The notes below the pieces were generated by a model. That model was not told the origin of the DNA, did no database searches, and worked only from the letters and a program-made list of their open reading frames with translations. Positions 7,770 to 16,209 of a stretch of DNA of 34,632 nucleotides are shown here, in pieces (the first letter of the stretch is position 1; the number at the start of each line of letters is the position of its first letter). Made by a program: the position numbers and the translations under genes. Source of the DNA: DASVNK01 sp964478815 (GTDB lineage: Bacteria > Verrucomicrobiota > Verrucomicrobiia > Limisphaerales > SXQI01); assembly GCA_964478815.1 (NCBI GenBank), contig CAYZKY010000056.1:1-34632 (forward strand). The letters are read 5' to 3'.

Positions 7770-8996
7770 TTAGTGCGGCGCCGAACCGGCCGGCGGGTCC
7801 TTCGGACGCGCGGAGGGGGGATGGAAACAGAAGAACAGGAGCAGCACGGCGATCAACGAGAGGCCGGATGGCACCAGGAACAGCTTCTGGAAGTCGGTGA
7901 CGTTATTCACCGTTAATTTGCTCTGGAGCGATCCGAACCAGAAATTGGCGATGACCAAGCCCGCGCCCAGCACCAACAAATTGAACAACCCCTGCGCGCT
8001 TGTCCGGATATCCTTCGGGAACACCTCATCCACGAAGATGTAGAGCGTCGCGAAGAAGAAGGCATAACAGATGCCGTGCAAGACTTGCACGACGATGATG
8101 ATCGTTTGATGCTCGGGCTTGTTGAAGAAGGCGAACACGGCGAACCGCGCGGTATGGCCTAGGATTCCCAGCAGCATCGTCCACTTCCAGCCCAGCTTTT
8201 TCAGGACATTGCCCAGGACGATCATCGTGGCGATTTCGGCGACTTGTCCGATGGTCGTCACGGCCATGATCCAGTTGCCCGGCATGTTGATGCCGTTCTG
8301 AAGGAAGTTCCCGATGAGCACGAAGTACCCGTTGTGAATCGTGGAATCGATGAGCGTCACGACGAACAGCACGAACACATACGGCACGGCGAGCAATTTC
8401 GCGGCTTTCAGCCAGGCCAGTTTGTCCATGCCGTGGGCGTCTTTGCGCGGCGGCGTGTGCGGCAAGGTGAGGCTGTACGCCGCGAGGATCAGCGAGATGA
8501 TGCCGCCCACGATGAAGATCCAGCGCATCTGCTCAACCGTCGGTTTGGCCCCCAGCAGGAAGATGAACGGCCAGGAAACGACAATCCACCCGATGGTTCC
8601 CCCCATGCGCACAAGCCCGAAGTCCTTGGCCGGATTCTTGAGATTCGCGAAGGCGAGCGAGTTCGTCACGGAGATCGTCGGCACGTAGAACAACCCGTAC
8701 AGAAGAAACAGGGAGAAAAAGGGGCCGAAGGTTTTGGCATACGCGGCGCCGAAGAGGGCCAGGCCGCCGATGAGATGGCTGAACGCGAGGAAGCGCTCGG
8801 CGGCAAAATTTCGGTCCGCGAATTGGTTGCTGAAGAAAATGCCGACCACCGAGGCGATGGCGAACATGCTGCCCGCGAGACTTTGCTGCCAGGGCTCGAA
8901 CCCGAGCATCGGCATGTAGTTGAAAATCTGCACCTGCCAGGAGCCCCAGATGGCGATCTCGAGCACCATCATGATGAACAGTTTAAATCGAATCAT
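7770..8996 (-). CDS. MFS permease, nucleoside:H+ symporter-like
   Basis: A 408-residue inner-membrane transporter with about twelve hydrophobic segments. The start MIRFKLFIMMVLEIAIWGSW closely follows the NupG/XapB pattern in which an acidic residue and IWG(A/S)W lie in the first helix (nucleoside:H+ symporter family, TC 2.A.1.10). Other family features are SNQFADR in the first cytoplasmic loop, the central charged loop TPPRKDAHGMDKLAW, and FFATLYIFVDEVFPKDIRTSAQGL in the C-half. In planctomycetes and verrucomicrobia this family is expanded and many members have no proven substrate, so nucleoside uptake is a family-level guess. The frame extends to 9248 but the added 84 residues are not conserved-looking; 8996 is preferred. 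Confidence 0.85.
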   Translation of the reverse strand: MIRFKLFIMMVLEIAIWGSWQVQIFNYMPMLGFEPWQQSLAGSMFAIASVVGIFFSNQFADRNFAAERFLAFSHLIGGLALFGAAYAKTFGPFFSLFLLYGLFYVPTISVTNSLAFANLKNPAKDFGLVRMGGTIGWIVVSWPFIFLLGAKPTVEQMRWIFIVGGIISLILAAYSLTLPHTPPRKDAHGMDKLAWLKAAKLLAVPYVFVLFVVTLIDSTIHNGYFVLIGNFLQNGINMPGNWIMAVTTIGQVAEIATMIVLGNVLKKLGWKWTMLLGILGHTARFAVFAFFNKPEHQTIIIVVQVLHGICYAFFFATLYIFVDEVFPKDIRTSAQGLFNLLVLGAGLVIANFWFGSLQSKLTVNNVTDFQKLFLVPSGLSLIAVLLLFFCFHPPSARPKDPPAGSAPH

Positions 8997-9437
8997 ATGA
9001 GCAGTCCGTTGGTTTGAACCGATGGTCGGGGCGGAGCCTAGGAAAAGGGGGCCGCGCCAGCAAGCGCAGAACACGGAAAGGTCGCGAGCCCCGAATTGCC
9101 GCAAAGGCTCGCGCGAACTTCGAGGTCGATTCGAACGAGCGTCGAAGCGAAGCGGAGGTTCTTCGATGCCTGCACGGAACCGACCCAGCGCAGCCATCCC
9201 ACATCCCGCGAATGGCACACGTCGTCGCGAAACCGGCACTCGCCGCACCGCAACCCGCCGCGCCCGAAGTCCCGGCGGTTACAAAATATTTAGTTGATTA
9301 TTATCAGAAAATCGCGACCGGCGCGAGTTCTGGTGCGTATTAGACCTTGTATGAAATTGGCTCAAGGAGTGGCCGGAGAGCGACGATGGGGGCGGCGGGC
9401 GGCGGGCTGGCACATGGCATGCTCTACCCCGTCCGGG
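8997..9437. other. Intergenic region between divergent permease and orphan MacB-like gene
   Basis: A 441-base divergent gap. Most of it is GC-rich with no convincing gene; a short AT-rich patch at about 9285-9360 is the likely promoter zone. Within it TATTAG (9338-9343) lies 7 bases before an in-frame ATG at 9351, which would be a leaderless alternative start for the downstream gene, but no TTG-type -35 box precedes it. Confidence 0.4.
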
Positions 9438-10253
9438 ATGAGTGAACTGGTCAAATCAAGCCAATCCCACCGGCTGCAGGGGCTTCTCTGCCTGCTGTTG
9501 GGTTTGGCCATCGCCGGAGCCGCAGTCAGGCCTTCGGCCTTGCGCGACGACGCGATGGAGTTCCGTTCGAGCTTCACGCTGGCGGAGAGCGATTTCTCGA
9601 CGCCGCTGGTGACGAGCGCCCACGCCGTCAATGAGGTGCTCAGCGAGACGACCTCGTTCCAGAGTCTGGCGGCCTACGATCAACACACCACTTGGTACCG
9701 CACCGCCGGAGGCGAAGCGTTCGACGCCAACCTCACCCGTTTTGCCGGAAATATTTTCGGCGCGGTGGGCGCGAAGAATGTCGTTACGGCGCCGGTCGAA
9801 ACGCTTTCGACCGACCTGCCGGGGATTTATCTCAGCGAGTCATTTTGGAAGGAGAAGCTCGGCGCCGATGCGCGGTGGATCGGCGGCGTGATGCACCTGT
9901 ACCAGATCCCCCATCGTGTCCTCGGCGTGGTGCGCACCGCGCATCCGATGTTTGCCGATACGGAAATCTGGCAACCGATCACCCGGTCGGCGCCCTATGC
10001 GGCGATCGGATCGTTGCGCGTGGTGGGCCTGCTCGCGGAAGGCATCGACTGGAATCAAGCGGCGGCCGACCTCACCAGCGCGGTGCGCCGCATTGCGCGG
10101 GCGCAACCCAACCTGTTCGACTCGATCTGCAAGATCGTGCCGGTGAGCGAGAAATTAATCATGCGCCCCGCGCCGGAAGAGACGGCCGCGAACCGGCTCC
10201 GTGGCCGGCCGTTGCTCGATCAGGCGAATCCGGGTCCCAATGCGGCATCGTGA
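9438..10253 (+). CDS. Orphan MacB/ADOP-type periplasmic domain protein
   Basis: A 271-residue protein with one N-terminal hydrophobic helix (LQGLLCLLLGLAIAGAAV) and then a domain that follows the MacB_PCD pattern of ADOP-type ABC permeases: TSFQSLAAYDQHT, NLTRFAGNIFGAVGA, GIYLSESFWKEKLGADARW with HRVLGVV, then TEIWQPIT and LRVVGLLAEGIDWNQAAADL. In ADOP permeases this block lies between helix 1 and the C-terminal FtsX helices; here those helices are absent and the protein stops after about 45 further residues. It is therefore either a stand-alone periplasmic partner of a transporter or a remnant. ATG 9438 is used because it puts the helix near the N-terminus; 9351 and 9414 are alternatives. 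Confidence 0.7.
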   Translation: MSELVKSSQSHRLQGLLCLLLGLAIAGAAVRPSALRDDAMEFRSSFTLAESDFSTPLVTSAHAVNEVLSETTSFQSLAAYDQHTTWYRTAGGEAFDANLTRFAGNIFGAVGAKNVVTAPVETLSTDLPGIYLSESFWKEKLGADARWIGGVMHLYQIPHRVLGVVRTAHPMFADTEIWQPITRSAPYAAIGSLRVVGLLAEGIDWNQAAADLTSAVRRIARAQPNLFDSICKIVPVSEKLIMRPAPEETAANRLRGRPLLDQANPGPNAAS

Positions 10254-10286
10254 GGCCAAGGCTGGACGGCAAACTGACCGGCCGGC

Positions 10287-12758
10287 TCAACCAAGGATTC
10301 TCGACCGGGCGGGATCATACGGCGCACGCAAATGCACTTTGGCCGGGATGCGGCGGCCGTTGACATTGATTTCGTAGCGCCCCGACTCGATATACTCGGG
10401 CGTCACGCCGCCTTCGTGATGGACGAAGCCCATGGCGATGCCGCCCTTGACGGTATGGCCGTAGGAACCGGAGGTCGTATAGCCGGTTTTGACGCCATCG
10501 CGGTAGATCAATTCGCTTCCCCACAACACCGGCTCCGGATCGTCGAGCACAAAAATCGCCAGCCGGCGTTGCAGGCCGGCGGCCCGCTGCTTCAGCAAAG
10601 CGTCACGGCCGATGAAGGGCTTGTTCCAATCGATGGCGAACCCGAGTCCAGCCTCCAGTGGCGTATCGTGAGGCGAAAGCTCGGCGCCCCAGGCGCGGTA
10701 GCCCTTCTCGAGGCGGAGCGAATTGATCGCGTAGTGGCCGGCATTGACGAGGCCCAGTTCGCGGCCGGCCGCCCACAGCGTGTCGTAGGCGAAGAGCATT
10801 TGTTCGACCGGGATATGCAACTCCCAGCCGAGTTCGCCGACGTAGGTGATGCGCAGCGCGCGGGCCACGACATCTCCGATGGGGATCGTTTGCGCCGATC
10901 CGAACGGAAACGCGGCGTTCGAAATATCGGCATCGGTGACGCGGCTGAGCAGCTCGCGGGATCGCGGCCCCATCACGCCGAGCACGCCCCAGCAGCCGGT
11001 CACGTCGGTCCATTCGACATGTTCCTCGGGACGCCGCTGCCGCGCCAGCCAGTCGGCATCGCGGACATTCTGGGCGGTGCCGGTGACGATGTAGTATTCC
11101 TCGCGAGCGATACGCACCACCGTCAGGTCGCTCTCGAAGCCGCCGTGTTCGTTGAACCACCCGGTGTAAACGGTCCGCCCCACCGGCACGTCGACGTTGT
11201 TGCCGCAAACGCGCTGCAACAGGTGAACGGCGTCGCGCCCCTTGAGCGACAACTTGGCGAATCCGCTTTGGTCGAAAATCGCGACGGCCTCGCGTGCGGC
11301 TTGATGCTCCGCCGCGTGGTTCGGGAACCAGTTTTGACGGCCGAAACTGTATTGAGCCATCGGGCTCTCCGCGAAACCGCCACCGGAACGAGCGAACCAG
11401 TTGGGGCGTTCCCAGCCATTCTTCACGCCGAAGCAGGCCCCCTGCCCCGCCAGACGGTCATGCAGCGGCGTCTTTCGCAAACCCCGGCCCGTCTCCATCT
11501 CGCGATTCGGCCAGGCCATTTGGTAATGCAAGCCCAGTATTTCGGTCACTCGTTCGCGGAGGAAGGCCCGATTGTTGGCCCACGGGGCGAATCGCCGGAT
11601 GTCGACCGACCAGAGATCGATGCTCGGCTGGCCATCGATCATCCATTCGGCCAGATATTTGCCCGCGCCGCCCGCGCTGGCGATGCCCACCGAATTAAAG
11701 CCCGCCGCCACCCAGAGGTGGGAAAGCTCGGGGGCTTCCCCGAGAATAAAGTTGTTGTCGGGCGTAAAGCTCTCGGGGCCGTTCACGAACTTGGCGAATT
11801 GGGCGGTCTCCAGGGCGGGGATGCGATGCTTTCCATTTGCCAGCGGTTCGGCGAATTTTGGCCAATCGGGTTCCAACAGTTGGTAGGAAAACTGGTCCGG
11901 CATGCGCTCCTGCATCCAGGCCTTGGAATGCGCCTGGAACGCCCCGAGCATCACGCCCTCCCCTTCCCCGCGGAAATAAATGCACAAATCCGGATCGCGG
12001 CCGACGGGCAGTTCGTCAAACGCGCCCGGGAGCGGCTCGGTGACGACATAATGATGCTCGACGGGATAAAGCGGAATCGTCACCCCGCAGCGCAGGCCCA
12101 GCTCGCGCGTCCAGAGCCCGCCGCAGAGGACAACGTGATCGGCCTGAAGTTCTGCCGGAGGCTCGCCGTCGGTGCGAGACTGCACCCTTACGCCCACCGC
12201 GCGGCCGTCGCGGTGCAATACGTCCAGCACGCGGATTTGTTCGACGATTTGCACGCCCCGCTGCCGGGCGCCCTTCGCCAGAGCGAGGGCGAGTTCCTTG
12301 GGAATGAGCTTGCCGTCGCGCGGCAACCACGCGGCGCCCAAAACATCATCGATTCGGAGCAACGGCCACTTCTCGAAAGCCGCCTCGGGACTGATGATTT
12401 GCACTTCGACATTGAACCACTCCGCCATCGCGGCGGTGCGATACAACTGCGTCATGCGATCCTTGGACTTGCCGACGATGAGGCTGCCGACCTGTTTCCA
12501 TCCGGCGGAATGGCCGGTCTCTTGCTCAATGGTGGAGTAGAGATCGGCGCTGTACTGGTTGATCTTCGTCATCGAATTCGACGTCCGCAACCGGCCGATC
12601 AGCCCCGCCGCGTGCCAGGTGGTCCCGCCCGCCAGCGTGTTTTGTTCGAGGAGCACGATGTCCTTCCATCCTGCCTTCGCCAAATGATAGGCCACGCTGC
12701 AGCCGATCACGCCGCCGCCGCCCACCACCACCTTCGCTTCCCGAGGAATCGATGACAT
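10287..12758 (-). CDS. Dimethylglycine/sarcosine dehydrogenase-like flavoprotein
   Basis: An 823-residue cytoplasmic enzyme with two halves. Residues ~8-375 are a DAO-type FAD oxidoreductase: VVGGGGVIGCSVAYHLAKAG binds the dinucleotide and H49 in TTWHAAGLIG is the residue to which FAD is covalently bound in dimethylglycine and sarcosine dehydrogenases. Residues ~440-815 are a GcvT-like aminomethyltransferase (GYRAWGAELSPHDTPLEAGL, then a C-terminal barrel) that would pass the oxidised methyl group to tetrahydrofolate. A short FAO_M-type linker lies between. The expected role is oxidative demethylation of N-methylated glycines; which one cannot be told. It is divergent from the prepilin-like gene, and its promoter is at 12765-12794. 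The length agrees with the family. Confidence 0.88.
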   Translation of the reverse strand: MSSIPREAKVVVGGGGVIGCSVAYHLAKAGWKDIVLLEQNTLAGGTTWHAAGLIGRLRTSNSMTKINQYSADLYSTIEQETGHSAGWKQVGSLIVGKSKDRMTQLYRTAAMAEWFNVEVQIISPEAAFEKWPLLRIDDVLGAAWLPRDGKLIPKELALALAKGARQRGVQIVEQIRVLDVLHRDGRAVGVRVQSRTDGEPPAELQADHVVLCGGLWTRELGLRCGVTIPLYPVEHHYVVTEPLPGAFDELPVGRDPDLCIYFRGEGEGVMLGAFQAHSKAWMQERMPDQFSYQLLEPDWPKFAEPLANGKHRIPALETAQFAKFVNGPESFTPDNNFILGEAPELSHLWVAAGFNSVGIASAGGAGKYLAEWMIDGQPSIDLWSVDIRRFAPWANNRAFLRERVTEILGLHYQMAWPNREMETGRGLRKTPLHDRLAGQGACFGVKNGWERPNWFARSGGGFAESPMAQYSFGRQNWFPNHAAEHQAAREAVAIFDQSGFAKLSLKGRDAVHLLQRVCGNNVDVPVGRTVYTGWFNEHGGFESDLTVVRIAREEYYIVTGTAQNVRDADWLARQRRPEEHVEWTDVTGCWGVLGVMGPRSRELLSRVTDADISNAAFPFGSAQTIPIGDVVARALRITYVGELGWELHIPVEQMLFAYDTLWAAGRELGLVNAGHYAINSLRLEKGYRAWGAELSPHDTPLEAGLGFAIDWNKPFIGRDALLKQRAAGLQRRLAIFVLDDPEPVLWGSELIYRDGVKTGYTTSGSYGHTVKGGIAMGFVHHEGGVTPEYIESGRYEINVNGRRIPAKVHLRAPYDPARSRILG

Positions 12759-12764
12759 GCCGCC

Positions 12765-12794
12765 AGCCTATCGCCCGGCCTCCCGCACCGGCAA
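12765..12794 (-). promoter_or_regulatory. Promoter of the flavoprotein gene, probably leaderless
   Basis: On the minus strand TTGCCG (12794-12789), an 18-base spacer and TAGGCT (12770-12765) are followed by 6 bases and the ATG at 12758. No Shine-Dalgarno sequence fits. It lies back-to-back with the promoter of the prepilin-like gene. Confidence 0.5.
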
Positions 12795-12816
12795 GCCGAT
12801 TGGCCGCGACTTCGGC

Positions 12817-12846
12817 TTGCTGGACCCGCGATGACGGCGTTAGATT
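12817..12846 (+). promoter_or_regulatory. Promoter of the prepilin-like gene, probably leaderless
   Basis: TTGCTG (12817-12822), an 18-base spacer, TAGATT (12841-12846), 7 bases and the ATG at 12854. The close placement rules out a ribosome-binding site and also decides the start codon against the longer frame beginning at 12752. Confidence 0.55.
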
Positions 12847-12853
12847 CCACTCC

Positions 12854-13717
12854 ATGCCGACACGGACTACAGCGAGGCGGGGCTTCACGCTGATCGAGCT
12901 GTTGGTGGTGATCGCGATCATCGCCGTTCTGGCTGGGTTGCTGCTGCCGGCGCTGTCGAACGCCAAGTTCCAGGCGCGCAACGCCCATTGCCGCAACAAC
13001 CTGCGGCAGATCAGCATCGCCGCCCAGGCCTACGCGAGCACGCACGAGACCTATCCTTCGCACGATTGGCGCTTTGCGGGATCTCCCCCACGCCCCTGGT
13101 GGGTGGCTCTGGACCTGCCCGTCCGGCACGCGTCGGTGACCTCTGTCGGCCGTCAGGAACACCTCTTCTCGCGCATCGAAGGCGTCTACCGTTGCCCGCT
13201 CAACCAGGGGATTTTCGAAACGATGGAGTATGGCACCGGCTCGGGCCAGCCTCTCGGCAGCAAGGCCAACCTCCTGATTCCGGCGGCGAATGACTACGGA
13301 CTGAATGTATGGGGAGTCGGATCGCCCTCGGAACCATTCGGGCTGGGCGGCCATTACCCAGAACAGATCGGGCTCCGCTATGTCCCCACGAAGGATGCGG
13401 CGATTCGCGCCCCCAGCGATCTGATCGCCTTCGGCGACTGCTTCGTCCGCTCGCGCAACAGCGCCTACGACGGCCTGATGGACAGCCGTGGGGAGATCCG
13501 GCCAGAAACTTACCTGGTCTCCTACACCCGGCTCGGCCAGGTGAAGCCCTTCAAGCAGCAACCCTCGTTTCTGAGTCACCGGGCGCGGGCCAATCGTGCC
13601 TTCGCTGATGGCCATCTCGAAATCGAGGATATGCGGAAAACTTTCGCCGCGACCGATGCCGAGTTGCGCCGCTGGAACGTCGACAACCTGCCCCACCGCG
13701 ATCGGCTGCAAGACTGA
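12854..13717 (+). CDS. Prepilin-like secreted protein with H-X9-DG motif
   Basis: A 287-residue protein with a type IV prepilin leader: a basic MPTRTTARRG, cleavage between G and F, then FTLIELLVVIAIIAVLAGLL including the E5 needed for pilin-type processing. After the helix comes LLPALSNAKFQARNAHCRNN, the conserved linker of the DUF1559-like family, and near the C-terminus H RARANRAFA DG, the exact H-X9-DG motif of the large planctomycete/verrucomicrobial set. These proteins are membrane-anchored pseudopilins; their function is unknown although they are present in tens of copies per genome. ATG 12854 is chosen because it gives the proper leader and matches the promoter spacing. Confidence 0.9.
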   Translation: MPTRTTARRGFTLIELLVVIAIIAVLAGLLLPALSNAKFQARNAHCRNNLRQISIAAQAYASTHETYPSHDWRFAGSPPRPWWVALDLPVRHASVTSVGRQEHLFSRIEGVYRCPLNQGIFETMEYGTGSGQPLGSKANLLIPAANDYGLNVWGVGSPSEPFGLGGHYPEQIGLRYVPTKDAAIRAPSDLIAFGDCFVRSRNSAYDGLMDSRGEIRPETYLVSYTRLGQVKPFKQQPSFLSHRARANRAFADGHLEIEDMRKTFAATDAELRRWNVDNLPHRDRLQD

Positions 13718-13780
13718 ACGGCCTGCGCCGAAAGAGTCCGGCCTTGTTTCCGCCATTCGCCAGATCGCTCGCCAGCCGCT

Positions 13781-14902
13781 ATGGTCGTCTCGGTGAAGAG
13801 GGACATCCGTTCTCAAACCCTGGACGACCTCCAGGCCTTGTTGAAATCCTGGAACAGCCCGGCCTACCGCGCCGCGCAGTTGGCGGACTGGCTGTACCCG
13901 CGCCGCGCCGCCACCTGGGACGAAATGTCCAACCTGCCCCGCGCCCTCCGGGAACAGCTTGCGAAAGAGTTCACCCTCGAAACCCTTGATCTCGTCCGCA
14001 AGCAAGGCTCGGCCGACACCACCCAGAAGTTTTTGTGGCGGCTGGCGGACGGCGCGCTCATCGAAAGCGTTCTGATCCCGGCCAATCCCGCCCTCTACGG
14101 CGAAGCCAGCGACCGCCATACGCTCTGCATCTCCACCCAGGTCGGTTGCGCTTACGGCTGCGGGTTTTGCGCCAGCGGTCTCGATGGCTGGAAGCGCAAC
14201 CTCGCCCCCCACGAGATCGTCGGCCAATGGCTCGGTGTCGAGCGTTGGCGCGCGGCCCAGGCCCCCGAGGCGGCGAAGGGCGGCGAGCGGTTCGTCAATA
14301 ACCTCGTCATCATGGGCATGGGCGAGCCCCTGGCCAACTACGACCACCTGCTCCGGGCGCTCACCATCTTGAACGCACCGTGGGGCGGCGGCATCGGCGC
14401 GCGCAAGATCACCGTCTCCACCAGCGGCCTCGTGCCGCAAATCCGCCGCCTCGCCGACGAGCCCTTCCAGTTTCGCCTCGCCATCTCCCTCCACGGCGCG
14501 ACCGACGAGGTGCGCGGGAAGATCATGCCGGTCAACCGCAAGCACCCTCTGGCTGAACTGACCGCTGCCTGCGAGTACTACCAATCCCGCAAGGGCAAGA
14601 TGATCACCCTCGAGTACATCCTCATCGCAGGCGTCAACGACGCGCTTGAGCAAATCCCCCCGCTGGCCCAACTGGCCGGGCGTCTGAACGCGAAGGTAAA
14701 CCTCATCCCCTACAATTCGGTCGAAGGGCTGCCGTGGCAGCGCCCGGCGGAAGAGGATCAGGAACGATTCGCCGCCGCGCTGGAGTCACGCGGCATTACC
14801 ACAACCCTCCGCCGCGAGAAAGGCCACGACATCGATGCCGCCTGCGGCCAGCTCCGCCTCAAAACCGAACGCGAACTTGCCGGTCTGGCTCCCGCGCACT
14901 AA
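13781..14902 (+). CDS. rlmN: Dual-specificity RNA methyltransferase RlmN
   Basis: A 373-residue radical-SAM enzyme that methylates C2 of A2503 in 23S rRNA and of A37 in some tRNAs. The cluster-binding CxxxCxxC is C123, C127 and C130 in VGCAYGCGFCASG, preceded by RHTLCISTQ. NNLVIMGMGEPLANYD and ITVSTSGLVPQIRRLA follow the family, as does GKMITLEYILIAGVND. The second active-site cysteine, the methyl carrier, is C355 in GHDIDAACGQL. The ATG at 13781 is used; a GTG at 13793 with TATGGT 7 bases before it is a possible leaderless alternative. It is followed after 9 bases by hisH, so the two are probably cotranscribed. Confidence 0.95.
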   Translation: MVVSVKRDIRSQTLDDLQALLKSWNSPAYRAAQLADWLYPRRAATWDEMSNLPRALREQLAKEFTLETLDLVRKQGSADTTQKFLWRLADGALIESVLIPANPALYGEASDRHTLCISTQVGCAYGCGFCASGLDGWKRNLAPHEIVGQWLGVERWRAAQAPEAAKGGERFVNNLVIMGMGEPLANYDHLLRALTILNAPWGGGIGARKITVSTSGLVPQIRRLADEPFQFRLAISLHGATDEVRGKIMPVNRKHPLAELTAACEYYQSRKGKMITLEYILIAGVNDALEQIPPLAQLAGRLNAKVNLIPYNSVEGLPWQRPAEEDQERFAAALESRGITTTLRREKGHDIDAACGQLRLKTERELAGLAPAH

Positions 14903-14911
14903 ATCTTCCCC

Positions 14912-15529
14912 GTGATTGCGTTGATCGATTACGGCGCGGGCAACCTCCGCAGCGTCCACAAAGCGCTCCAGCATCTGGGCGCGGATGTGAAGCTGGCTCA
15001 GCGCCCCGAAGAAATCGCGGGCGCGGCCGCAGTGGTGCTGCCCGGCGTCGGCGCGTTCGACGATTGCCTGAATGCCCTCCAGCGGCAGGAACTCTTCGGA
15101 GCGAGCCGCGAGCAAATCCGCAAAGGCATCCCCTTTCTGGGCATTTGCGTCGGATACCAGGCGCTTTTCGAGAAGAGCGAAGAGTTCGATAGTTGCGCGG
15201 CCGGCCTGCGCGTCTTCGACGGCAAGGTAATCCGCTTCTCCGGCCAGGGCGGCCTGAAAGTCCCGCAGATCGGGTGGAACCAACTCCACTTCACTCGGCC
15301 CGATTGCCCCCTCTTCAAGGGCATCGACGAAGGCAGCTACGTCTACTTCGTCCACAGCTTCTACCCGCAGCCGGCCGATCCCCGCATCGTCGCCTCTGAG
15401 ACCAGCTACGGCGAGACCTTCGCCTCCGCCGTCTGGCGCGACAACGTCTTCGCCACCCAGTTCCACCCCGAAAAAAGCCAGCGCGTCGGCCTCAAACTGC
15501 TGGAGAACTTCGTTAGCCTCGCTGCGTGA
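14912..15529 (+). CDS. hisH: Imidazole glycerol phosphate synthase, glutaminase subunit
   Basis: A 205-residue class I glutamine amidotransferase starting at GTG (IALIDYGAGNLRSV, the HisH hallmark). The catalytic triad is C79 in LGICVGYQALFE, H185 and E187 in TQFHPEKS. KVPQIGWNQL and VYFVHSFYPQP are HisH-specific rather than TrpG or GuaA. HisH releases ammonia from glutamine and channels it to HisF to make imidazole glycerol phosphate and AICAR in histidine biosynthesis. HisF and the other his genes are not in the window, so hisH is separate from its partner here or the operon is dispersed. It lies 9 bases behind rlmN. Confidence 0.95.
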   Translation: MIALIDYGAGNLRSVHKALQHLGADVKLAQRPEEIAGAAAVVLPGVGAFDDCLNALQRQELFGASREQIRKGIPFLGICVGYQALFEKSEEFDSCAAGLRVFDGKVIRFSGQGGLKVPQIGWNQLHFTRPDCPLFKGIDEGSYVYFVHSFYPQPADPRIVASETSYGETFASAVWRDNVFATQFHPEKSQRVGLKLLENFVSLAA

Positions 15530-15550
15530 ACAAACCCTGAGCGGCCGCGC

Positions 15551-15946
15551 TCAATAGGAAACCCGTCGAAGACCTTCCACCCGATCAAACGCGGCATCGT
15601 TGCTGATCAGAGGCTCGCCGTAGTAGCGGGCAAAACCCGCGATCCAGTTATCGTTTTCTCTCAGGCGGCCCCCTTGCCGAATCAGCTCCCGGTCGATCCG
15701 GGCCGCTTCCAGCGCAATCTCGGGGTGCAGCCGGGCGATTCGATACCGCCCCAGAAATTGGCGGGCCTCCGTGTTGCTTCGCAGGCCGGCGGCCAATTCA
15801 CCCAGGCTGATGACCGTCGTCCAGATCCGCGCGTCGCGATTTGCCCAGAGAAACCGTCCGGCTGGCCCAGGCGTGCGTGCGCTCGTTTCCTCCGCCAGAT
15901 CGATCAAAAATGTCGTGTCAGCGACCACGGCGATGCTTCGCGTCAA
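15551..15946 (-). CDS. VapC-type PIN-domain ribonuclease toxin
   Basis: A PIN-domain protein of up to 131 residues with the acidic set D10 (VVADTTFLID), E50 (VISLGELAAG), D99 (RLRENDNWIAG) and D117 (PLISNDAAFD). This N-D-x-W-I-A arrangement is typical of VapC proteins that act on tRNA or rRNA. The first possible codon is TTG at 15946; a GTG at 15928 is an equally reasonable start. Either start overlaps the antitoxin gene (29 or 11 bases), so translation is coupled. It is convergent with hisH, 22 bases away. Together with 15918-16160 it forms a complete toxin-antitoxin pair. Confidence 0.85.
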   Translation of the reverse strand: MTRSIAVVADTTFLIDLAEETSARTPGPAGRFLWANRDARIWTTVISLGELAAGLRSNTEARQFLGRYRIARLHPEIALEAARIDRELIRQGGRLRENDNWIAGFARYYGEPLISNDAAFDRVEGLRRVSY

Positions 15947-16160
15947 GACGTCGTCCCCGGCCAGACCGCACTTGCGCCATCAATTCCTTGTCCACGAACG
16001 GCCCTTTGATGCTATCCAACTGCTCCAGCAACTCCCCACAGGTGCGGGCGGGCGGGCGGACATTCTCGAGAATGACGTCGGAAAAGCTCTCCCCGGGGTT
16101 CTTGAGCCGTTTGAGTCGCTCGTAGGCTTCGGCACTGATCGTGATGGTTGTCGAAGGCAT
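15918..16160 (-). CDS. VapB-family antitoxin (PF02697-like)
   Basis: An 80-residue protein beginning MPSTTITISAEAYERLKRLK and continuing NPGESFSDVILENV, which matches the VapB antitoxin family of Pfam PF02697 ('tisIsdEaYe.Lk.lk...eSFSdvI'). This N-terminal part is a ribbon-helix-helix-like DNA-binding segment; the remaining C-terminal residues would bind the toxin. ATG 16160 is chosen; a GTG at 16175 would add five residues. The start region carries two adjacent copies of TAAGTGCATG (minus strand, about 16158-16180), the second running into the start codon, a possible autoregulatory site. It overlaps the toxin gene downstream. Confidence 0.85.
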   Translation of the reverse strand: MPSTTITISAEAYERLKRLKNPGESFSDVILENVRPPARTCGELLEQLDSIKGPFVDKELMAQVRSGRGRRLDAKHRRGR

Positions 16161-16209
16161 GCACTTACCATGCACTTAATTCCAATCGACGCAACTCCTC
16201 GAGAAAGCG

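Noticed and set aside
10332..12755. Plus-strand open frame of 807 residues
   Set aside because: It is the full antisense of the flavoprotein gene; long antisense frames are common in GC-rich DNA and the minus-strand product has clear motifs.
12707..14671. Minus-strand open frame of 654 residues
   Set aside because: It is antisense to the prepilin-like and rlmN genes, both with diagnostic motifs.
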